Assembly: GCA_947579605.1 (NCBI GenBank)
Contig: OX388324.1
Coordinates: 19,847,746-19,911,745, forward strand
From: Athripsodes cinereus
Taxonomy: Eukaryota; Arthropoda; Insecta; Trichoptera; Leptoceridae
Reading direction: 5' to 3'
Length of the DNA stretch: 64,000 nt
Below are positions 10,496-20,959 of the stretch, piece by piece (the first letter of the stretch is position 1; each line of letters starts with the position of its first letter). The position numbers and the translations under genes were made by a program. The notes under the pieces were generated by a model, which was not told the DNA's origin, ran no database searches, and was given only the letters and a program-made list of their open reading frames with translations.

Positions 10496-11659
10496 CCGTG
10501 TATATATGAAATAAATAAAATAAAAATTAAACGAAATGCTGCATGTCATGCAACCGTAGCAAACAGACTATGCTAATTTGCAGAATAAATAAAAAAATTA
10601 TATTACTATTAAAAAAAAGGGTTTATCCAATTTCATTGCCAAACCACACATATGTAGATATAATAAATAAATAAATAAAACCACACATATGTAGATATTA
10701 AATATATAAAATAAAAATCAAACGAAATTCTGGATTTTACACAAACGTCACAGTAAGAAAACGTTAATTTTCAGAACTAGCAGAAGAAATAAAAAATATT
10801 TGACATTCTAGGTCCGTTTATATAATAACTTTAGTCATGTCAGTTACATAACACCAATATCTTTAATAAATGATTCAGCGATGTATTAATGCATCGAAAT
10901 TCAAAACTCTTTTATAATACCTACATACCTACTTGAATTATCATTAAAAAAATTTGAACATGGATATTTCAAGCACAATGCTGATATTTTGAACTAGCGT
11001 TTTGAGCATAATCCTTTGATATATGGATAAGTGATTTTTCCCGGCATTAGACTGTTGAGTATTCGTGTGACCATAACTGATCATATGGAAACATAATTAT
11101 TCGGTTGTGTTTTGTAATGCTGTGAAGTGTGGATGACAATTCGACGCCATAATATTACGAATGATTTATACAACAATGTGTCACGCCAATCTGTCTATTT
11201 CACCATCACGGGATCTTTTACAATTAAGAGATGCAGCATTCAACACAGTCTTAATCTCATTTATTTTTAATAGGCACGGAGAACACAACTTACATGTTAA
11301 TTAAATTTAGTAAATCTTCTGGCTACTTTACTTGTAGACGATGCCACGATGGGATAGGTAGATGTTTTTCAATTTTGAGGCTTAATACTTTATCGCACAA
11401 CACAATCCATTTCTAATAATATTATTCAAAACCAGCAATGCACCATGCCATGTATAAATGTAAGTATCTACTGTTACATATTATGAAATTATGTGTTACG
11501 TATTTGCTAGTACTAGACTGCAGACTGCAACAAACAGCGAGCAGTGTTTCCCAAATGGTAGTACAGTAGATAGGTGGTAATATCAGATATAATACTGTAT
11601 TAAAGAGCGAACATATACTATGTCAAGAGACGACATTTTTGTCACTATGGCCGTTCAAT
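10496..11659. other. AT-rich, nothing recognised
   Basis: A local duplication of CCACACATATGTAGATAT occurs near 10644 and 10681. Otherwise no supported feature. Confidence 0.45.
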
Positions 11660-11760
11660 AGCTCCCCTTCCACGACGCAAGCTTTTAGCTTAGTATGAAA
11701 GGTGTAAAAGGTTGTATTTGGGTTTATAACAAAACCCAGATATATCTTTAAAAAAAAATC
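11660..11760 (+). repeat. SINE-D fragment
   Basis: GCTCCCCTTCCACGACGCAA, GCTTTTAGCTTAGTATGAAA, GTTGTATTTGGGTTTATAAC and CCAGATATATCTTTAAAAAA match the SINE-D body and tail. The tRNA-like head is missing. Confidence 0.7.
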
Positions 11761-11814
11761 GTTTTTCAGAAAATCGTTTTTGGTTTTTATGGGAGGTGTG
11801 GCTAAGTAAATAAC

Positions 11815-11993
11815 ACATTTATGCCTATTAATTGTGTCGGTGCACACGTAGTAGAATGCCATAATTATGTAATATGAAACAAGTGTTTTTTTCTACTATT
11901 GATTATTAATTCCCAGAGAGACGTTTTTGTTGATAATGACCTTATAAGTCGAAAGACGTCTCTCTGGGAAATAATTACATAACATTTATGCCT
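11815..11993. repeat. Hairpin segment between short direct repeats
   Basis: TCCCAGAGAGACGT (11911-11924) and ACGTCTCTCTGGGA (11955-11968) are exact complements separated by 30 bases. ACATTTATGCCT occurs at both outer edges (11815-11826 and 11982-11993). This could be a small foldback insertion with a 12-base duplication. No coding potential. Confidence 0.5.
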
Positions 11994-12039
11994 GTAAAGG
12001 GGAACAGCATTACTCATGTCATTTGCTATTGTGTTTATT

Positions 12040-12118
12040 TTTAAATGTACCTATATGTTGAGGCTGTTGGCGTCTGTTTGTGATGAATAAATAAATAAAT
12101 AATTAAATAAATAAATTT
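12040..12118 (+). mobile_element. LINE 3' terminus (LINE-M-like hairpin and AAAT tail)
   Basis: GAGGCTGTTGGCGTCTGTTT, then GATGAATAAATAAATAAAT, parallels the AAGGCTAAATGCCGTTGATG plus AAATAAAT end of LINE-M at 23850 and the copy at 40046. Confidence 0.5.
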
Positions 12119-12344
12119 CTTTTAGAACGCGAAATTATGTCAAAATTGTTGTTGTAAACAATGTCTCTCATTTCGTATAGAATAAATACGATACAAGTAT
12201 AATGTTAAAATGGCGTTGTTTTGTTTTAGTAAAAAAAAGTTTTTTTTTCTAAATCTAAATCTAACACAAAATATAGGTAACACCTTTTTAAAGAAAGGTG
12301 AATATACTAAGTATACCATCTCGGCATATACCTATTTATATTTA

Positions 12345-12515
12345 TTTATTGTATAAATGAAACAATGAACAGCATTACAGTAAAAATCTTTTCGCTATCA
12401 TTCTACGTAGGTACACATCAAACAATCAAGACAATAATAAAATATATCAGAAAAATACAGACACATAGAAGTTCTATGACACAAGTATAGAAGAAAAAGG
12501 AACACCTATTGAGCA
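12345..12515 (-). mobile_element. REP-F copy 2
   Basis: Same block order as 10243-10495, without the TTTC expansion. It abuts a minus-strand REP-B. Confidence 0.65.
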
Positions 12516-12835
12516 ACTAACGGGGTAGCCAGCAGACCAGATGCATGTAATAAAAAGTCAAACTGTTTTCTACGTGCCAATAAAAATACTTCTTCTTCTT
12601 CTGCTTGCAGTAGGTCATTGACCTGTTTGGCCGGAATTTGTTTCCTCTTGCGACGCCGAGGACCAGCTATCCTTCCACCTTCTGGGTGGCCTTCCAGGCA
12701 ATAAAAATACGATATTTAATATTCGGGATGAGTGGCAAATATCATCGCTGAAATTAAGATATCAAATTTCCAGGAATAAATCATGGGAAAAGAGTAGAAG
12801 ACCAATATTCTTTTGCCGGATACTCCCCAGCAACA
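12516..12835 (-). repeat. REP-B copy split by a LINE insertion
   Basis: Reads as REP-B on the minus strand: ACGGGGTAGCCAGCAGACCA, CTACGTGCCAATAAAAATAC, then after the insertion TTCGGGATGAGTGGCAAAT, ATCATCGCTGAAATTAAGAT, GGAAAAGAGTAGAAGACCAA and the terminal ACTCC block. The break lies exactly between the duplicated CAATAAAAATAC copies. Confidence 0.75.
12590..12698 (-). mobile_element. LINE 3' end inserted in REP-B
   Basis: On the minus strand the frame encodes a G-R-P-P-R-R-W-K-D-S-W tail, a stop, and then a GAA-repeat tail, as in LINE-R-type ends. It is bounded by CAATAAAAATAC at 12578-12589 and 12699-12710, a 12-base target duplication. It is only about 109 bp, severely 5'-truncated. Confidence 0.75.
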
Positions 12836-13239
12836 ATACCATCGATGAATATATCATCGAAAAGAGGACTAAATAAACTACAATACTGTGTAAGTTTGGC
12901 TTTGGGCAAAATTTGACTTAGTGCAGTTTCGCTCTGACACACAGAATAATATGTTTGAGTGCGTCAAACAATAGCTTGTTGGTTGAATGTGTAGTAGATG
13001 GTGCTATGTAAAACGTAGAATCTAGTTGTATGGGAACTTAGCCAAAATTCGAAATGATAGCGTCATATAATTTTTACAGTCAAATATTGATTAACGTTGC
13101 TTTGGATTACGTTTCTGACTATGATTATGATGCTCTTTATATGAAATTAATTTTCTTTCTTTTTTTTTCTTTTCGATGTTTCATAACTTTTTATGACCAT
13201 GACAATAAATTTAATTCGATTATTTTATAATGCATCCAT
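12836..13239. other. Unassigned; segment shared with 37360
   Basis: GCAAAATTTGACTTAGTGCA and TTCGCTCTGACACACAGAAT (12900-12950) resemble GTCAAAATTCGACATAGCG and CTCGCTTTGATACACAGAAT at 37371-37410. No ORF. Probably a low-copy repeat. Confidence 0.4.
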
Positions 13240-13460
13240 TTTATCTCCCACGAGTGGGATAGCCATCGTGCCAACTGCTTTAAATAAATATACAGGTCAT
13301 TCTTATCACTTTAGTAGACTGAAAGCCTTCTACTTTTTTCTGCAAGTTTTCGAATGCCCTAAGAAAAGCAGGTAGGTATTGCATGAAAATCACCCTTTGT
13401 AAATATGTATGTGTAAATAAATAAGACATTTACATCTTTAATTCAGCCCTGATATTTATT
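13240..13460 (+). repeat. REP-B fragments
   Basis: CCCACGAGTGGGATAGCC near 13247 matches the REP-B end. TTTTTTCTGCAAGTTTTCGA with ATGCCC, and later AATAAGACATTTACATCTTT AATTCAGC split as in other copies, match the first half of REP-B. Confidence 0.5.
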
Positions 13461-13465
13461 ATATG

Positions 13466-13560
13466 CCACACATCTTATTTATTTATTTATTTATTTATTC
13501 ATTTTAAGCACAAAAAAGACAATAACTACATAATATAATAATATAAAGAACAGAAAAAAG
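13466..13560 (-). mobile_element. LINE 3' terminus with AAAT tail
   Basis: A (TTTA)n run at 13470-13498 is followed by AAGCACAAAAAAGACAATAA. On the minus strand this is an AAAT-tailed LINE end. Family not determined. Confidence 0.4.
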
Positions 13561-13777
13561 GTAAATCTTTTAGAGGTCATCCAACACCATGCGCCACAAT
13601 TAAGTTAAAAAAACATAGGTACCTAACATTCCGGTCATCTTGACATGCCTACTTATTCCTACAGAGTCTCGTTCGCTCACTCAATCATCACACCAGCACA
13701 AAAACACAAGTCATAACAAATCACGGGGAAGAAATCTTGAATGGCTTGTACTTTTTTCGTCTTGAAGATGAATATTT

Positions 13778-14343
13778 GTGTCGGTGGATATCAAAATCGG
13801 TAAAATCCAAGTAAGGTAAAAATCGACTTTTTATGCCAATACTATGAAGATGTTAATACTACATAGGATGACGATATTTGAAGTGACTAAATCCAACGTT
13901 TTACTATAGTAATTTAAGTTTAAAATTAACCTTTATATCAATCTCAGTAACATCCATATCATGCTGTCTTTCATAATTAGCTAAATCCAAAATGGCCAAT
14001 CACAGCAATGTATTTTTTTTAAAATGCCCCACAGTTTGCATTTGATAGTGACAAATTACTTCAAAATTGGCTAAGTACACCTTCAAATTTCTTCAAAATT
14101 GGTAAAATCCATCTGATTATATCAAATTCGGTTAAATCCAAAATAAATTCTTATTTGATGTGAATTGTGTTGAGATTATTATTATTTTGATAAATGAAAT
14201 ACGTTATAACTTAATTATATTTAAAACCTAAATCAAGTCTTCTTATTAAATTAATTCGATTGCAATAATTAATTGTAACAAAAAATGTCATTTGTGGAAA
14301 AATGTTTAGTTGGGATTTAACCATTTTTGATGTTAACCGACAC
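13778..14343. mobile_element. 566-bp MITE-like element with inverted termini
   Basis: Left end GTGTCGGTGGATATCAAAAT and right end (reverse complement) GTGTCGGTTAACATCAAAAA continue as similar GGTAAAATCC / GGTTAAATCC blocks, giving imperfect terminal inverted repeats of about 35 bp. ATTT stands directly outside each end (13774-13777 and 14344-14347). Internally the GGTAAAATCC word recurs (about 14100 and 14130). No transposase frame, so non-autonomous. Superfamily not assigned. Confidence 0.7.
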
Positions 14344-14347
14344 ATTT

Positions 14348-14751
14348 GCATAGCTTTTACATGCAGTTACTCTACTAGCTACTCCGCTTATGATTGAAAA
14401 GATAAAATATGAATTTCGAAATTCCGTAAACATAGTTTGTCAGTAATAGAGTCAGTTTACATTCTGCAATGTATGAAGCGACTTAAACCTATTTCGTCTC
14501 TATATTTGTTTAAGCGTTCACAGATAGGCTTCGTTTTATGCAATTTAAAGTACCTACCTACCCACGAAATGAACAGTAACATAAATGTCCATACAAATCA
14601 CGGTCATTGCTTCATTAAGTGATGTAATATCATTGATGGCAATTACCAAGTTGGTCGATCAACGGAATATTGGTTGTACCAAGATTTAGAATAATAAAAT
14701 TATGTTTTAAAGATTCGATACATCTGCCAGATCACACCAATACACACATCT
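14348..14751. other. AT-rich, nothing recognised
   Basis: A 61-codon open frame at 14437-14622 has no recognisable domain and no supporting context. Confidence 0.45.
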
Positions 14752-14897
14752 GCATTAGCTGAGAGTCCCAGAGAGAGTAGAGTTCAAACTGTGCCCCACA
14801 TTCTACGTGGTCATAAGCAGCACAACACCTCTGTGCCTTGCTGAACTCTGTCCCTTGCGGCAAAACTCTGAGGCGTCCACTGCGCCCAGCTTCCACA
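14752..14897 (+). pseudogene. LINE-L (L2-like) RT fragment
   Basis: TTAGCTGAGAGTCCCAGAGA, GAGTTCAAACT and GCCTTGCTGAACTCTGTCCC match the reverse complement of the LINE-L fragment at 28850-29010. It is the C-terminal RT-tail region with stop codons, so a decayed copy. An open frame on the opposite strand here is incidental. Confidence 0.65.
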
Positions 14898-16687
14898 TTT
14901 ATTTCTAATTTTACTTTTAAGCAATTAACTTTTAATTTAATGTTACATTTTTTAACGTTAGTCACTCTGACAAATTGATTAAGATGTTAATTTCGTAACA
15001 TTTTAATTTTTAACAAACAATTTGAAAACATGCGCAAGAAATTTCAGAAATAACTGAATGTGCATAGAAGTTTATGATAGTAACTAACAGGTTAATCTTG
15101 TACAAATATATATACATAGTATGAATTTGTTTCATTTCGTCAATTTTTGTTTCATATATGTTTAGAATTAACAATAAAAACAATAATAGTGTGTGATGCT
15201 TAGTTCGATCATTGTTTCCGTATTTATTTGTCAATGAATTTATCAAATCAAATAATTTGGTTTAGTCATGGTTCTAAATGATACAATTAAATAGATGAAG
15301 GTTCTATGTAAAAAACACTAGGCTCTATAAACTTGTGTCAAACATGGCAAGCGAGTAACTAACATCGCGGATAAAATTAAATAAGTTTCGTTGTGAGAAT
15401 AATCTGTCTTGAAAAATAGCTACGCTGTAGAAATTAAAGGATTTAATGATCAAAAGACCTAAGAAAAATAATCGTTGAAAACTTTAGTTTCTCAAGGAAT
15501 GTGACGAGTAATAACGATTCTCATCAGTTTAATCCTCGTGAGAAACAATAGTTAACTTATTATTATTATTATCTTCTAAGTTGTGTTGGGTATTGTAAAC
15601 TTTAGGAAAAGCTCCAAGGATTCATTCAGAAGAGTGTCAGGAAACAACCAAAGCTTTCACTCACTCACTTATTCGGTAGGTACCTATTTTCTCCTTTCCT
15701 TCGTGAAATTGCTTTTCAATTATCACCAAATTCAATAACCAAGAACTTGAGGAAAGCTCTATTCATTGCAATGTTGGTAGCTTGTTTGAATTAGAGATGA
15801 AGGAGTTATCCGGAAAGTGGATAATCGAGTACTGAATATTGGCCAAATATTGAATAAATGTCCAATATTAAACAAAAAAGTGTGAATCAACTGTAAATCT
15901 AATGATAATTACATAGATATATGTAAAGAAAAATTTCAAACTCTTCTTTGAATTTTCTTTCTTTTTATACCATTTTTCTATTGCAGGATATAAGCTTGTT
16001 ATAGTTATCTCAATTTAGGACCTCCAGAAAGGAACAATATCTTTTTAAGGATATCGTGGATTAATTTTTAATTTTTTTTCATCGTTTTCACTTGTTAATG
16101 AATCATTAACAATCTATTCTAACTGCTAACTTTAAGGGTTTTTTTTGTAACACTTTTTTTATATAAAAAAGTTAAAAAGGGTTGCACCTGATCTCAATCA
16201 AGAAAGTCAGTTTCTATGTAATACATACTACTGATGTAAATTATTCCTAGAAAATTATTTTTTGCCGCTAAGGATATTTATTATTCGTTCGAAGCTAAAT
16301 CGTTATTCAAATAGGCGAATAAATGTTAGACAGATATTAGTCTATTCGATTTTTTATCTCGCCGAATATTTTTCATCCAGTATCCGATAAAATCACTATT
16401 AGTTTCATTACTAGTAATAACGCTACGCCACGCTACGCCGTAGTCGTCTTAAGCATAGATTTAAATCGTTTTGTTCGAAATCATATAATAATGAAAGAAG
16501 CTTTTCAATGATTTCGCAAACAAAGTTTGTGGTAATCTGTGCCGATTCTGAGAACAAACAAGCTTAATGTAAATACGCGCTTAAAAGTTAAATAAACGAA
16601 ATTTAATTTATTTATGTTATCTTTTCAAATTGTCATTGTTAAGTAGATAATTACAGTATATATTCTTTATACAATCCATCCATACAA
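14898..16687. other. AT-rich, nothing recognised
   Basis: GTTTCTC (15488) and GAGAAAC (15540) form a weak dyad. No ORF or repeat family is supported. Confidence 0.45.
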
Positions 16688-16785
16688 TCACGGCATACTT
16701 CACTAATGGGGTAGCTAACAGAATTACTGCATATGAATAAAAAAACAAGCTTCTCGGAGCCAATAAAAATTAAGACATTCAGTAT
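16688..16785 (-). repeat. REP-B fragment
   Basis: TCACGGCATACTTCACTAAT, GGGGTAGCTAACAGAATTAC, GGAGCCAATAAAAATTAAGA and CATTCAG match the 3' half of REP-B on the minus strand. Confidence 0.65.
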
Positions 16786-17714
16786 AAGTAACTAACCTAA
16801 TTGCCGAGTTTTACTACTAAATACCTTCATAAAATGTTTAAGAAAATTTTTCATAAAATCTTTTTTGTTGATTTCAAAACCCTCACTCTCAATTTACAGA
16901 TGCAGAATTATTATGCGGGTAGATTTGTTTGAAAAATTCTTCCCTTACAGTTTTTTCGATTCAATGAGTTTTCCCTTCCCATGATAATCCTTTGGTTTGA
17001 AATTTTAAAAGCATTCATAAGAAGCATTTGTGGTTTGTCAGAGATTAGAAAGAAATAGAAACTGAAAATGGAGATCTTGAGATTAAAGGAGAGAAACTAA
17101 TCGATTTCAAAAAATATTTGCAGACATAAGACGAGATTGCCATAGGAAAAGTAAGGCAAAATATGGAAGAGGTCTAAATTAAAAAGTGAAGAGGTGATTT
17201 AAGAAGGTGTAATTTCAAAAGAGGATGTCCGAAACCGTTTTGAAAAACTTTTATATTTTGTTCGACATTCCATAAAAGTGTTATTTTTTTAGAATCTGCA
17301 TGAATGAATGGAAAGATAAAAGTTATAACTTTATATTTGGTGATTTTAAAAGGTAATTAAAATAAAAGAACTTAAAAACACCAAAAACTAAAAACAGTAT
17401 TTGTAAGACAAACAAAAATAGATATATTTTATTAATGTACTTATTCATTTCCCCTGCCTTACCCAAAAGGGACACGGTTTAAGAGATTAGTCAAAATGGA
17501 AGACATCCAATTTGAGATGAAGTAGCAGTATACAAAAATAAATTTAACCCCTCGTAGGCGGCTGTCAAAATATTGCACGCCAAATAATTAACCTCTCTGT
17601 GCGCACTACAAAAATAATACAAAAGACTTTTTAATTTATATTATCATTACGTACAACGAAAATATTAAGAAATGTTTGAATTTATATGCGTTTGTTTATG
17701 AGTCTTCTATCAAT
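16786..17714. other. AT-rich, nothing recognised
   Basis: No supported feature. Confidence 0.5.
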
Positions 17715-17850
17715 CAATAAATCACGAGGGTAGAAACCAGCCTCCTCCATTCAGAGCCACTATACGTCAATTACGTCACCTCTTCCCACGATATTCCCAG
17801 CGCTTTGATATCTTCGTTACATGAACGGTGTATTATGAAAGAGGATACCC
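17715..17850 (-). pseudogene. LINE-E fragment
   Basis: GTAGAAACCAGCCTCCTCCA, TTCAGAGCCACT, TTACGTCACCTCTTCCCACG and TGTATTATGAAAGAGGA match 19632-19755. It covers the last part of the LINE-E tail only. Confidence 0.6.
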
Positions 17851-18059
17851 TACCATAGACGTATAGCACGTTTAGATACAGAGTGTACCACCTAGTGAAA
17901 CTGTTGCAGTTGAAAATGTATTTATTATGAAGGTAATCTTACTATTTCATTCCGAAAACCTTCCTTCACAGGACACATGAAAGCCTTCAGAAAATTCGAA
18001 AAAACCTATTCTTTAACAAAATTGAAAAAAAAACTACTACCTTCAAATACCCCTTTATC

Positions 18060-18165
18060 CTTTTGTCTATTTCCACAATTGGGGTAGCCAGTAGATAAGC
18101 TGTGTTTAATAAGAGCGCAAGTGATTATCTCCGTGCTAGTAAAAATCAAGACATTCAGCAAAAGA
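18060..18165 (-). repeat. REP-B fragment
   Basis: CCACAATTGGGGTAGCCAGT, AGATAAGCTG, CTCCGTGCTAGTAAAAATCA and AGACATTCAG match minus-strand REP-B. Confidence 0.65.
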
Positions 18166-18582
18166 TTTAAAAACTAGTAAAAATAAAGAAAACATGCTTC
18201 ATACAGAATTCATACAATTATTTTTTTCTGAAAAAAGAGAGTAAAACAAAGTCGAGGCTTTAGAAGGCAGAAAGTGTCTCAAGAGAGCTATATTTCTTCT
18301 TTCTCCATTATTCCTTAAGAGCTCCTCTCTTCTCCTTCATTCTTACCCGACACGATCCTATGATAAGAATATTTTTTTATAGTTATAAATATAATAATAA
18401 TTTTATATACTTACGAAAAAAATTCCATGACCATATTTCAAAAAAAGCATCAGATAAAAATGACAAGTAATTTTCGCTTACGTTTTTATATTGTCTTTCT
18501 AATACAACTACGAACTATTTTTTTTAAACATGAAATAATTATTCCAAAAATATTAGATATTACTACTGCTACATTATACCAT
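18166..18582. other. AT-rich, nothing recognised
   Basis: Pyrimidine-rich stretch near 18290-18345. No supported feature. Confidence 0.5.
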
Positions 18583-19115
18583 CAAGGCATATGACAAATA
18601 CGGGGTAGCCAACAAACCAGCTGCATGTCATAAGCATGCAAGCTGTCCTCAGTTCCAATAAAAAGAATTTAATCGTTCGACGAAGTTACAGAACTGGAAT
18701 GGACAGAGAACTCCTGTTGGATGTCAAAGTGCGTAAGATTTTGTATCTGGGTCATATTACAAGTACCTACCACATTTTGCGGCTGATTATGACAGGCAAA
18801 ATAGAGAGACGTCGGGGGGCTGGCAGACGGCAGACAACGTGGCTGCGCAATATACGAGATTGGACTGGAATGAGGGGTGTAGAGGAGTGGTTCCAGATAG
18901 CGCAGGACCAAGAAGCCTATTCCAGAGTGATCGCCAACGTCGGGGAGACCTGACAAGGCACCTATAGAAGAAGATGAAGGATGGGAGACAGACCTTATTG
19001 TTGAATTGAATATGTAAATGTTGTCATTTTTGCACCTGCCTTTTAGACGACACCCGAAAACTGACGGAAAAGAGTAGAAGACCAATCCTTCGCTGAGTGC
19101 TCCATGGAATAAATA
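18583..19115 (-). repeat. REP-B copy split by LINE-R
   Basis: The left part (18583-18660) has ACGGGGTAGCCAACAAACCA, GCTGCATGTCATAAGCATGC and AGCTGTCCTC. The right part (18975-19115) has GGATGGGAGAC, CACCTGCCTTTTAGACGACA, CCCGAAAACTGACGGAAAAG and GAGTGCTCCATGG. A LINE-R fragment sits between them, with some REP-B sequence lost at the junction. Confidence 0.7.
18664..18974 (+). pseudogene. LINE-R RT C-terminal fragment
   Basis: The frame ending at 18953 encodes a LINE tail: L-Y-L-G-H-I, then R-R-G-A-G-R-R-Q-T-T-W-L-R-N-I-R-D-W-T-G-M and a closing VIANVGET. This pattern (a GHI box followed by a Gly/Arg-rich segment and a WLRN motif) is common after the RT of several insect LINEs. The catalytic RT domain is absent. 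The fragment sits inside a minus-strand REP-B, so the ATG at 18636 belongs to REP-B and is not a real start. The 3' tail is GAAGAAGATGAAG. The clade is uncertain. Confidence 0.7.
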
Positions 19116-19377
19116 TTTCAAAAATATTTATCGAAAATATATTTACATATTTTAATCCGTTCACGTGTCCGACTAAGTGGTCTTAATTCTAAAAGTAGTG
19201 TGTCGGACTTTCCATCGAAAGCTTCCGAATTTGAATTCAACTGCTGTCTTACTTTTCTTTTGCGACACACGCTTATTGCTTGTAACGTTTGTGAAAATGT
19301 TTAAGAGTTTAGTTGGGTTTAAAAGAAGTGGAGGTTCAACTTGATAAAATCAATCATTATTTTTATCTATACCTACC

Positions 19378-19604
19378 TATCATGACGACATCTCCCATAA
19401 ATAGAGGATCCATTAATAATTAATAACAACACCCTTATCAGCGTATTTAAAAAACATATCGTCTTCTCCGCACCAATAAAAGTAAAACCGTTGAGGTTGG
19501 GTGGAAGGTTTAATTCATCGCTGATCTGAAGATGTTAAATGTCTAAGAAAGCAATATACGAATACCTGCGTTTTACAGGACATTTGAAAACTTGTAAGAA
19601 AGAA
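19378..19604 (-). repeat. REP-B copy
   Basis: ATCATGACGACATCTCCCAT, CGTCTTCTCCGCACCAATAA, TCATCGCTGATCTGAAGATG, TTTTACAGGACATTTGAAAA and CTTGTAAG follow minus-strand REP-B order. It is terminated by LINE-E. Confidence 0.65.
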
Positions 19605-20045
19605 TTCATCGCCCTCAACGTTCCTCCCGGGAGCACAGGGCAGAAACCAGCCTCCTGCATTCAGAGCGTCTCTGCGCCAATTGCGTCACCTCTTTCCACG
19701 ACATTCCCTGCACTCTGATGTCGTTGTCATGGAACGATGTATTGTGAAAGAGGGACGCCCAGGCTGACGGAACTCTTGCGGACGGAAAAACAGTGTTCTT
19801 TTTGGCCAACTATCATTGGGCAATCTCAAAACATGTCCCAGCCAGGACCACTGTCTCTACTGTATGACGGAGAGTACAGGTCTCTGCTGGGTGCGCCGGC
19901 GCACAGCATCATTTGGAACATGTTCATACCATTTGACATCCAAAATCCTTCTTAGACACTTGTTTTCAAAGCTTAGTATCTTCCGCCCTTGAGCCTTGGT
20001 TAAGTGCCAAGACTCACAGCCAAGAAAGAATAGAAGGTCTTTTAT
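19605..20045 (-). pseudogene. LINE-E RT C-terminal fragment
   Basis: On the minus strand a frame interrupted by one stop encodes a LINE tail: C-E-S-W-H-L-T-K-A, F-E-N-K-C-L-R-R-I-L-D-V, W-L-G-H-V-L-R-L-P-N-D-S-W-P-K-R, then a region rich in Arg and Cys. The E-(T/S)-W...LRRIL...W-GH order is typical of the region after the RT in many LINEs. Related copies are at 17715 (minus) and 51862 (plus). RT domain absent; non-functional. Confidence 0.65.
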
Positions 20046-20534
20046 TTACCGAAGACTATGAATCACTACATTATGACTTTATCATTCAGATTTGGTAAGG
20101 CATTGTTTCTGAAAACTAATGCACGCAGGTTCAGCGCTAGTTCAAAAGAGTAATAAATCAATACAGAGAAGAAGGAAGTTTTAAAATTGTAACGGAATCC
20201 AAGAAAGGTAATAACAGAATAATTTATATCGTTATTGTTACCTACTGTAATAAACTCACGGTAACATTTACAATGAGAAAATTTGAAATACTGAAATTGT
20301 TCTAGAATTTATCTCTTTGCATATTTTTGTTATTTTGAATATTTATAATCATTCTGGAAAAACAACTTGCATTTCCTAAATTCTAACGCCGGAAAAAGCA
20401 AGAGAAAAATGTATCGAAAACAAATAAATAAAACCTACTTTACACGAGACTTGTCTCTATAAGGAGGATGTTTAGATTTAAGTCTTTAGCAAATAGTCTA
20501 TGTATTGTCATGTCTGTATAATTGTTATGTATAA
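20046..20534. other. AT-rich, nothing recognised
   Basis: No supported feature. Confidence 0.5.
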
Positions 20535-20925
20535 TAAATCATCATCATTTCTGTCGGTCCCTCAATCCTGAGGATCGTGACCATCATGCCTCGTTCTGTA
20601 GACCATCTGTCTCCATGTTGAGCGATCCTCTGCCATGTGTAAGGCCCCGTGAAGTGAGCTCTGTGTGGCCTCCTTAATTTGGTCGCTCCATCTTATTGGC
20701 ACTCTGCCCCTTCCTCTCCTCCCTTCTACAACCCCAGTCCTAATCACTTTTTCTAGGTTGTCATGCTCTCTTCTCGCAATGTGCCCGAAATATCGCAAAG
20801 CGCGCTGACTGCAAATCGTTGAGAGTCGCGCCGAAATGTTTAACTCCCTGAGGATGGACTCATTGGTCCTGTGTTCGGTCCAATGCACTCGGAGCAATTT
20901 TCTCCAGCACCGTAATATAATAATA
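20535..20925 (-). pseudogene. LINE RT C-terminal fragment
   Basis: The minus frame ending at 20562 encodes W-T-E-H-R-T-N-E-S-I-L-R-E-L, then R-Y-F-G-H-I-A-R-R, G-R-R-G-R-G-R-V-P-I-R-W-S-D-Q-I and H-M-A-E-D-R-S-T-W-R. This is the standard order (HRTNE, GHIARR, GRG-P-RW-D, EDR-WR) of the region after the RT in a common insect LINE group. No RT core, so a 5'-truncated relic. The 3' flank is ATGATGATTTATTATACA. Confidence 0.75.
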
Positions 20926-20959
20926 TATAATAAATAAATAAATGAAATAAAAAAAAAAT

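Noticed and set aside
14732..14965. 77-codon minus-strand frame with Cys-rich C-terminus
   Set aside because: The plus strand here is a decayed LINE-L copy homologous to 28850-29010, so the minus frame is an antisense artefact.
16060..16170. Possible DNA transposon end with AT-rich dyads
   Set aside because: The dyads are explained by poly-A/poly-T runs, and no matching partner end was found.
18669..19121. 150-codon minus-strand frame, Ser-rich
   Set aside because: It is the shadow of the LINE-R fragment and of REP-B. No domain of its own.
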